Assembly (NCBI GenBank): GCA_030765065.1
Contig: CM060977.1
Span: 94,567,795-94,631,794 of the forward strand
Direction of reading: 5' to 3'
Source of the DNA: Deroplatys truncata
Lineage: Eukaryota > Arthropoda > Insecta > Mantodea > Mantidae
DNA: 64,000 nucleotides
The position numbers and the translations under genes were made by a program. Position 1 is the stretch's first letter; each line of letters starts with the position of its first letter. The notes beneath the pieces are model-generated. The model was not told the origin of the DNA, ran no database searches, and worked only from the letters and a program-made list of their open reading frames with translations. Below, piece by piece: positions 56,306 through 64,000 of this stretch.

Positions 56306-57090
56306 AGCGGTAGAAAAAACCTTACCCTTCATTCATCCACTGCGTTCTCTTCAATGTTGGAGCTCTAACATGCATGCACCTCCTTGAAGTTATTGCAAAA
56401 TCACTTTTGATAACTGATTTATTCGGGTTGTTGACTGAACTTTGATCGTTAAGGAATTTGATGTAGTTCAGCCACTGGACAAAGTTGGGGAGGGGTGTTA
56501 ATCAGTAAAGTTGTATCCACCACTCGTTGTTATCCTAATTGTTGCACTGTACCAAGGGCTGATGTAAATTCTTGCAGAGTCCTGATTGATTCTCCATTAC
56601 AACATCGTTACTTCGAATTTTAACAAGGTGTTTTGGGTTTATGTTTGCAGGTAGGACGGATAACGCGACTTTGCCAGGAAAGTTCATGGCTTGTTTTCCG
56701 ACAGATAATGAGGGAGAGAAGGAGAGCGGCATGACTGAATCAATTACAGTTACGGAACCTCTTCCACGTTTTGACGTTGCTTTCTGTCACGGTAGGAGCC
56801 CACGTAAATTATTCGTAGTCTTCTCTTGGCCGTCACATGTTGATGTAATAGGCGTTGTGTATGTCAAGAGTTTTTGTAGTACAGAAATAAAACTTCGGAG
56901 ATGCGTTAAATTAAAAAAGTAGCACAGAAAGAAAGAAAGAAAGAAAAAAAGAACCCAGTGGGTTGTTTCATTATGAAAAGTCCTGTTTTTCAAAATTAGA
57001 TCGTAATTTCTTGAGCTCTAGCTTAGTAAAGCACTTGTATGAACTCTTTTTTGCGTTAAAGTTAACAAATTTATTACTAAAATACAGGCA
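56306..57090. other. Intergenic, no gene seen
   Basis: Contains a GAAA/AAAG simple repeat at 56928-56952. A + strand frame at 56641-56922 has no recognised domain. Nothing is supported. Confidence 0.4.
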
Positions 57091-57094
57091 AAAG

Positions 57095-57600
57095 AACCAT
57101 GAGAGTTGGGTCCGTTTCGATTCCCGGTGACCGCCACTGACTATGGGGTTTTTGTGCGTTTTCCCTGGTTGCCAAGGCGAATGCCGGTGTGATGTATTTT
57201 ACCGCGATTTATCCTCTCCCCATTTCCTTTCATTTCATTTCCATTTTACGTTTCAGGCGTGCTTTCACGTCCTGCGATGCTGGCAGAGCCGGGCAGATGG
57301 CGTGGATGCATGCGCGATATAAGATTTCTCCCCGTGGACGCCAGAGTAAGCTGTCTTGCCTGTTAGGGTCGCTGCGTCGTCCTCTTGGGATTCCTCACTG
57401 CGGGGTGTTCAAACTGGAAATGTTAAGAACTTCTGCGCGTCTCTGTGGGCTTGTCTGCCTGCGGAACTGGAACCTCCTACGACTCTTTAACCTCATCCCT
57501 GCCGCGCGGGGGGTGTAGCCACCATAGATCAAAATGGTCGCAGTGCGCGAGGTGTCGCTCTCCGATAGCACATCCTGCAGGCAAAAGAATTCGAACTCTT
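57095..57600 (+). repeat. tRNA-derived SINE, family S1
   Basis: The head GAGAGTTGGGTCCGTTTCGATTCCCGG (B box TTTCGATTCCC), the core GCGTTTTCCCTGGTTGCC, then GGCGAATGCCGGTGTG, and the body AGCCGGGCAGATGGCGTGG. It is arranged tail-to-tail with the next copy. Confidence 0.7.
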
Positions 57601-57629
57601 AACATTATGTATATTCTTACTTATAGGCA

Positions 57630-58135
57630 TAGGATATACAATGGAGGAAGACACCTCGCGCAATTCGATCTAAATAGATCTATTCTGGCTACCCTTTCCC
57701 AGGAGGAAGGGACGTAGTGAAGGAATCACAGGAGAATTCAGTATACAGAGACGCGCGGAAGTCCATAACAGTTCCAGGCTCGAAGACACTTCCCACTGAT
57801 GGAGCTGCTTAGGGTGGACAACGAAGACCCGTCGACCAGGCAACTTTCCAGTGTCCAAGGGGAGCACTCTTTGCTTTGAGCAAGCTTCCGCGCCATCTGT
57901 CCGACACCGTCATGCGTTAAGAAACCTAAAAGCGCACCTGAAAGATGAGAAGGAAACAGAATGGAAAATATTATGGAAATGAAAACGTGGCAGATGAGAA
58001 ACCACCCCACTGTTTGCCCACCGATCAGAGAAAACCACGAAAAACACATGGTTAGAGTGGACAGTGACAGGAATCGCACCCGGAATCTCCCGAATGCGAG
58101 CCTCACACGTTGCCGCAGAGCCATCTCTCTCGATA
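57630..58135 (-). repeat. tRNA-derived SINE, family S1
   Basis: On the minus strand the head is GCTCTGCGGCAACGTGTGAG with B box GGGTGCGATTCC near 58135-58070. The core GTTTTCTCTGATCGG and body TGTCGGACAGATGGCGCGG follow. With the copy at 57095 it forms a SINE inverted pair about 1 kb across. Confidence 0.75.
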
Positions 58136-58650
58136 TATTCTTACTTTTTCTACTATCTATAAAAGGTAGAGGAAATATTGCAGTCCAACCGAAAATTCTA
58201 TATAGTGAAATCAGCAGAAATGCACGTTTTGAAGCTCCCGGAATCCCTATACTCCAACTGTTAGAAAAAGATCCGTATCATATCTCAAAAATGAAGTTAC
58301 CAAGTTTAGTTCAGCGTCTTACAAGGACGAACACGAATATTTTCATGTAAATTCCCCCACCCAACCTATTCTTTGTGGCAACAATTTCTGAACTTTTTCA
58401 TTTTCTCTGAATATTAAATACCATATGTTTAATACATTTTAAATAGCAAATAACATCCATGTCTTTAAATTTTCTACGAATAGTCTGTAAAGTCATCTTT
58501 ATTCTGTATGACTTTTCTATAACTTTTAAAGCGACAGACAGGGAAATTTACGCAAGAAAACACAGATCTCGTTGATAGACACAATTTAGTCAAATATTTT
58601 GTGGTACAGTCATTTCTGACATACTCTTATTTATTTGTTTAAATTGTAAA
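58136..58650 (+). repeat. DR1 dispersed repeat, partial
   Basis: A forward copy from TTACTTTTTCTACTATCTATAAAAGG. It lacks the GT tract (GATCCGTATCATATCTC in its place) and is truncated after the ACATACTCTTATTTATTTG block. Confidence 0.75.
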
Positions 58651-58654
58651 ACAC

Positions 58655-58702
58655 TTAATAAGTTTCACTTCCTCTATCACATTCCACCACATGTACCAAG
58701 TA

Positions 58703-58756
<54 letters not shown>

Positions 58757-59393
58757 CAGCATAACTTAAAAACCAAAAGTAGGACAATATCATACTTTGT
58801 ATTTTGGTTCAGTATTTTTCGGAGATGCAACACAAAGGTTTTCAAGAAAATCCTGCAATCCCAAACTAAACTTTACATGGAAAATTTTTCAAACAGTTTG
58901 GTTTTCTAAAAAATGGTTCCAATGATTTTTATTAAAGTACTACATATTAAAAGTATTTACATTAAAAAATAGAATATATCTCTTGATTTTTTGTGAAAAC
59001 CCTGTAACTCCACTTCATTAAGAAGGAACTAGTATAATCTTGTGTAACTGGTAAACCTTACGTGATACACATAAACGTACTCCGTAAAAATTTTAGATCT
59101 CTTTAAAACACACATTTTATTTCCGCTTACCTTTTTGTGGCATCAGCCATTTCCAAGATATCCATTACTAATGGTTCGAATTGTTCATTACTTGGTCATT
59201 CTCTTTAAGTCCTGTCAACATTCAGTTGTTTCTCGCGATGTTATGGAAACAGTATGGAATTTTAAGGCCAGCATATAGCGTCCAGTTGTTAAACATTTGA
59301 CTATCGCTGTTCTCTTTGTACCTATAACGAAATGTGTAATGTAGCTATTTCTACAAATGTTTATTTAGATTAAAATGTAGTAGACAGAAAAAA
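58655..59393 (+). repeat. DR1 dispersed repeat with long GT tract
   Basis: A forward copy starting CACTTCCTCTATCAC, with a deleted early part. The (GT)n lies at 58707-58753. The rest is complete to TGTAGTAGACAGAAAAAAATT, where it meets a reverse fragment. Confidence 0.82.
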
Positions 59394-59475
59394 ATTATCT
59401 GATGCGATACATTTACAGGACTTTTTCTACCCTCTATCGTTTATATGTGGGTACACATACCAGCCTTTTTATATC
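59394..59475 (-). repeat. DR1 3' end fragment, reverse
   Basis: ATCTGATGCGATACATTTAC to ATATGTGGGTACAC is the DR1 3' end in reverse, joined to the forward copy to form a short hairpin-capable end. Confidence 0.7.
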
Positions 59476-59534
59476 TATTTCATTATAAAACGGAACGTAA
59501 GACTTCATTAGCCTCCCATCGACAGACTTCCAAG

Positions 59535-59665
59535 TTCTGAAAATGCTGCATAAATTATAAGTACTCCTTGGCAATGGAACAATCACCGCTTGAATGGTGA
59601 TATACAACTAAACAGAGGTGAAGCTGGTGAACATTTGGATTGTGCACTCCCCAGTTAACCTCGTT
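59535..59665 (+). repeat. Low-copy dispersed repeat
   Basis: Shares TGCTGCATAAA, AAGTACTCCTTGG, GGAACAATCACCG and GTGAAGCTGGTGAA with 11360-11425 plus 12430-12460. It shows the sequence without the mariner insertion. Confidence 0.5.
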
Positions 59666-59994
59666 GGAAAAAGTACATAGTCTACGGCTATCGAGAAAAA
59701 TAATATTCTGTTGTTAATTAGTAAATGTCGATTCAATAATTTCTGATGTTTTCTCTCTTTATATAATTATTTAGCATATCATGTTAGGGAGCTTAATTAC
59801 AACATAAATAAAAGGCAAGAAAGCAACAGTTTCTTAAATGAGGGCTATTAGAAGGTTTTGACATCCAGAAACCTCAGTGCATATATCTGTAAAATTGGAG
59901 TAGCGCTTATTCAGAGTTTTGACACTGTACACATCTGCCTTATTGATAGATTGCCAATAAAGAACCAAATATAACACAGGATTCATTGTTTATT
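59666..59994. other. Intergenic, no gene seen
   Basis: AT-rich with no supported feature. Confidence 0.4.
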
Positions 59995-60812
59995 TTTTCT
60001 TTCTGTACCGCTAACATAGTAGCTACAGAAGTATTGCATTCCACCCTAAAATTTGATACGGAGATTTCACCGGAAATACACATAAATAATCGAAAAACAG
60101 CATTTTTAGAGAAAGGTTCGCTTGCAGTGAACTAAATACCAGAATTAATATTTAGTTCAGTACCTACTTTCCAAACACGCGACAAGAAGGTTTTCAAGAA
60201 TATCCACCCAGCTCAAGCTACCCTTTACATGGAATGTTTTTCGAAACTTCTTATTTTCTGAAAAATGCCTCTTAATGATTTTGATTAAAATACCATATAT
60301 TAAAGATACTTACATGTTGAATTTTCTGGGAATACCATGTGAAGTCCTCTTCTCTGAGAAGGAGTTTTGTATAATATTGTGTAACTGGTAAACGATAAGC
60401 GGTAGACGAAAACATACTATACAAAAAATGTAGATCTCTTTAAAGCACACAATTTAGTTCCAACAACTTTTTATGTATCATTAGTCATTTCCGAGTTATC
60501 TGTTACTATTGGTTCAAATTGTTCAATGCTTTCATTCTTTTTTAGGTCCCATCGATTTTCAGTTGTTCCTCGCGATGTCGTAAAAATGGAATTTTAAGGC
60601 CAGCATATAGCGTCCAGTTTCTAAACATTTGGCTACCGCTGTTCCCTTTGTATCTATAACGAAATGTGTATTGAAGCTATTTCTGTAAAGGTTTATTTGG
60701 ATTAAAAAGTAGTAGAAAGAAAAATATGTTTTAATAATAATAGTTTGTATACCCACTAATAAACGATAGAGGGTAGAGAAAGTCATGTGAGTGCATCACA
60801 TAAGATTTTTAA
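59995..60812 (+). repeat. DR1 dispersed repeat, subfamily A
   Basis: A forward copy from TTCTTTCTGTACCGCTAACATAG to GCATCACATAAGATTTTT. The GT tract is deleted (GGTTCGCTTGCAGTGAAC). Confidence 0.85.
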
Positions 60813-61718
60813 ATCCTGTTTTCTGTTTGTTGAGGTGTTACATCGTGGTCATTTATGTATATAACTTGCAATAAAATGTAACCAGCTTTTGTTTTTGTAC
60901 TCTTGCAGAGATAAGCAGGTATTTATATTCTATGGAGCAACAAAAATTGTTTTTTCTACTGCTTTCTCAACAAAAGTCAAGTCCTTCTTCGCAAGCATGT
61001 CCTTTTATGGCTCCAACGTGTTCGTATTTAAGTGCAGGGGCTTTGTAAATCCTTTTTAATCTTTCAGCAATTTATGAAAAGAAATTATAAGGTGTTTCAT
61101 GTCGCAAAGCCTGACAGAAAGGTGAAATAAATATCTAAATCGGGAGATGGTTTTTGACATAACTCTACATACACAAAAAGCACACACCAAATTTTCTCTC
61201 TGCAATATTAGTATAGATTTGCGATGTTGCTGCTTTGCTTATGAAACACAGGATCTTGAACGTGTTCCCTGCGACTATAAGTAAACAACGATTTGGAATC
61301 ACACGGACCAGTTAGTCGCTGTGCAGTGAAGTGAGTGGGCCGAGACGGGACCCGTACTTGTAGTCCATGTCCAACCGCTGGAAACCCATTACCAGTCGTG
61401 GGGAGCGAAGCCTGACAGAAAGGTGGGCGGGCAATGTAGTATGACCTCCAGGTTGACCGTGAAAACACACCATGGTGTGGGACTATGACCTCCCTAAAGA
61501 AGTCGATGCTGCAGTAGCCTGCTTTTCGAACACCTGAAGCTTAACCACGCTACTGAAAATTCAGTCTGGTGGAATTGAAGGGGTATAACAGACTAATATT
61601 TGAATACATTTATGACGGTTTATTACATTCAATGGTAAAGACCTACGTAAATATTCTCCAAGATGGCAGTAATAGGGCAAATGCAAAGTTCAATACGTGG
61701 CTAAAGAAAAAAAAATCT
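60813..61718. other. Intergenic, no gene seen
   Basis: A GC-richer block at 61240-61510 gives an 86-residue minus-strand frame (61208-61468) with no recognised domain. No support for a gene. Confidence 0.35.
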
Positions 61719-61719
61719 T

Positions 61720-62515
61720 AAGTGCTGCACTCACATGACTTTCTCTACTCTTGTACAGTCTATTTTTACAAACACTTATTCTCCATCAACTTCATGTTAA
61801 TAGAATTAACATTTTCAGAAACTATGTTATTGCTAATTTTCTTGTAGGTGCAAGGGAATACGGTAGGCTGTAAGCGCTAGTCAAATATTTTAACAGCTGT
61901 GTGGAGCATTGCAGTCTCTTTGCATATACAGGACATAAAAAGAAAAGAATAACAAATACCCATTGGAGAACAAGTATAAGTACTGGAAAACACAAGCAAA
62001 TAACAAGGAATATCTCGGAAATGGTTCACTCCACAAAACAAATCCACATGACATAAATTGTTTTTTTTAACGAGCTCTACATTTTTTGTGTAGAAAAATT
62101 TTGTCAGTCTCTTACGATTTAGCAGTTATGCAAAAGTCACTCAGAATGAAGAGGACTTTGGGGGACATTCCCAGAAAATTTAAGATATACATTTTGTTTA
62201 CTATGAAAATATCTTAAACATATGATATTTTAATAAAAAGCGTTAGATCCATTACTGAGGAAAACAAAATTTTCGAGAAATGCTCCATGTATATGTAGCC
62301 TGGGGTGAGGATATTCTAGGAAAGCTTGGTTTCGAATCCTTGGAAGATAACAAACTCAAATATCAAGTTTGGTATTTATACGACTTTTCTTTATGAGTTA
62401 TGCTGTACACAGACAGACACACATGAACATGTTTCCAAAAATGCTTTATTTGGATTCAGGCACCTCAAAATATGTATTTTTGGTGAGATCTCGGTATCAA
62501 TCGATAAAAATGGAG
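61720..62515 (-). repeat. DR1 dispersed repeat, subfamily B, reverse
   Basis: A reverse copy from CACATGACTTTCTCTACTCTTG to GATCTCGGTATCAATCGATAAAAATGG. The last 5' bases are missing. Confidence 0.82.
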
Positions 62516-62649
62516 TCTGAAGTTCAAGTGGTGCTTTATCTAAGTGATACAGCATAAGTGATAATGCATTAATGGTCATAAAGATTTTTGATATTAAAGA
62601 TTCTCGTGTAGCTTCAAAGTACAAGTTATAACTATAGCATAGTGTCACC

Positions 62650-63130
62650 CCCACTGAGTGAGATAGCTCAGGCGGAATGTCTATGGTCCGCATTCGCGCG
62701 GTCCTGAGTTTGATTACGACACTCCTCATCTATGAACTTTTTGGGGGGTTTCCCCTGTCGTTAGGCGAATGTTGGGAAGGTTCATTACATCCCGCGAATT
62801 TCCTGCCCCTCCAGTTTACCTCCATTCTCATTTTACTCCACCTTTCATCAGTTTTAGTACTGCAAGTGTCGGCGGGAGTCTCGGCGTTACATGGGTGGGG
62901 AAAAGTATGCTATAAGTAACTCTTCGTTCCCCGGAACGGGGATGGTCTCCGAGTGCCGGGCCTCCACAGTATGAAAAGTAAAGCTGCAGGGGGAGTCGTT
63001 TGTATCAGCTTCAATGCGGTAACTGTACGGACTCTGTCTTCTGCCCTGTCTGTATCCTTGTCCGACCGCCCTCTTTCTCCTCTCACCTCACCCCTTCCTC
63101 CAGAGGACCTCCCGTCAGGGGCTTAGGCGC
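62650..63130 (+). repeat. tRNA-derived SINE, short core type
   Basis: The head GAGTGAGATAGCTCAGGCGG has a clean A box (ATAGCTCAGGCGG). It is followed by TCCTGAGTTTGATTACGAC (weak B box), the core GGGGGGTTTCCCCTGTCGTTAGGC and GAATGTTGGGAAGGTTCATT. The tail is GC-rich, and its end near 63130 is uncertain. Confidence 0.65.
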
Positions 63131-63404
63131 AAAAGTCTTCGTAGGTAAAAGTGGCAGAACTCTGAAGTTTATTCTGTTTGTTTTTTCAAAACACAGTTAC
63201 TTTATTTTGTATGCATCTCCGCATCGAGATCGCCTTCTTTCCAATCTTAGCAAACGATGTTATCGTTTACTCTAGTTCCGGGGGAGGTGTAGCGTTCCCA
63301 ACTATCTTCTTTTTGGAGTAGGTATAAGGAGTAATCTACGTGAAGCAAGAAGCAACATTTGGGGCAGACAGCCACGTTAGAAATCGGCTCTTGATTTCGT
63401 GACT
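63131..63404. other. Intergenic, no gene seen
   Basis: Short unassigned stretch between a SINE and the last DR1 copy. Confidence 0.4.
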
Positions 63405-64000
63405 CCACATTTTTACTTTTTCTGTCACGTACCTAATATGTACAGAAGCTGTTGTATTCCACCCAAAAATTCTATATAGAGATTTCACCGGAAATAAATT
63501 CTTCAAGACCCCCTAAATAAAAAAAAGTATTTTTAGAAAGATCCGTCTGTGCGTGTGTGTGAACAGCAAAACTTATAAACTAAAAGTCGGATAAACACCA
63601 AATTTATCTTCCAAAGATGCGACTCAAAGGTTTTCAACAAAATCCTACACTTCAAACTATCATTTACATGGAAAATTTTTGAAAATTTTTAATTTTCTAA
63701 AAGATAGTACTAAGACTTTGCTTAAAATGACATATATTAAAGATAATTACATGACAAATAAAAAGTTCATCTTGAAGTTCTCATTCGGAAGAAATTATGT
63801 ATAATCTTGTATAACTGGTGAACATTACACGATAGACGAATATGTGCTGCACAAAAAGTATAGAGCTCTTTAAAATACACAATTTATTTCAAATAACTTT
63901 TTATGGCACTAGCCATTTTCCAAATATCCGTTATTAATGGTTAGAATTGTTCAACACTTATCCATTCAGTTAAAGTCCAGTCGATTTTTAGTTGTTTCTC
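63405..64000 (+). repeat. DR1 dispersed repeat, cut by window end
   Basis: A forward copy from TTTTACTTTTTCTGTCACG to GTTGTTTCTC at the last base of the window. It would continue into the GCGATGTCATGG block. Confidence 0.82.

Overview
The window is repeat-dense, AT-rich animal nuclear DNA, most likely from an arthropod and probably an insect with a large genome. The evidence is several mariner/Tc1-type DNA transposons with TA target duplications, tRNA-derived SINEs, decayed LINE reverse transcriptase, long GT microsatellites, and a Polinton/Maverick (adintovirus-like) element. I cannot name the species. There is no operon-like gene order and almost no host coding sequence. The one host-like exon is a PDZ-domain exon at 39236-39385 on the + strand, so much of the window may be intron or intergenic DNA around such a gene.

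The backbone is an undescribed dispersed repeat of about 0.85-1 kb, called DR1 here, with more than 20 copies in both orientations. Its + orientation starts near a CTTTCTCTAC motif and ends near GTAGAGAAAG, about 30 bases before the unit end. It carries a GT microsatellite at a fixed internal position and occurs as two subfamilies, A and B. A head-to-tail array lies at 44700-47530. Other mobile elements have inserted into DR1: a Tc1 element at 28675-29883, DDE transposons at 18884-20159, 25008-26313 and 32116-33538, several SINEs, and the Polinton-like element at 49090-54118. Because the DR1 sequence is known on both sides, many insertion sites can be read to the base.

Region by region: 1-300 LINE RNase H fragment; 1.4-9.4 kb mostly DR1 with SINEs; 10.1-12.4 kb two mariner elements side by side; 12.5-16.8 kb DR1 and SINE copies; 17.8-21 kb nested DR1, SINE and transposon; 22.6-26.7 kb DR1 with a long-TIR transposon; 26.9-27.6 kb truncated mariner; 28-33.8 kb SINE, Tc1 and a second DDE element inside DR1; 34.5-36.6 kb a minisatellite with 58-, 41- and 82-base periods; 36.6-37.3 kb and 42.7-43.1 kb LINE reverse transcriptase fragments; 38-40 kb SINEs around the PDZ exon; 40.8-42.1 kb a second long-TIR transposon; 43.1-49.1 kb DR1 array; 49.1-54.1 kb Polinton-like element; 54.1-64 kb DR1 and SINEs.

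The most notable object is the 5.03-kb Polinton-like element. It has terminal inverted repeats of about 1 kb that start AGTAG and contain an internal minisatellite. On the minus strand it keeps a short structural block in order: a minor-capsid-like membrane protein, an adenain-type cysteine protease with one stop, and a truncated virion-type protein. I see no DNA polymerase, integrase, packaging ATPase or major capsid gene, so it appears to be a non-autonomous deletion derivative. No CRISPR, rRNA or functional tRNA gene was found.
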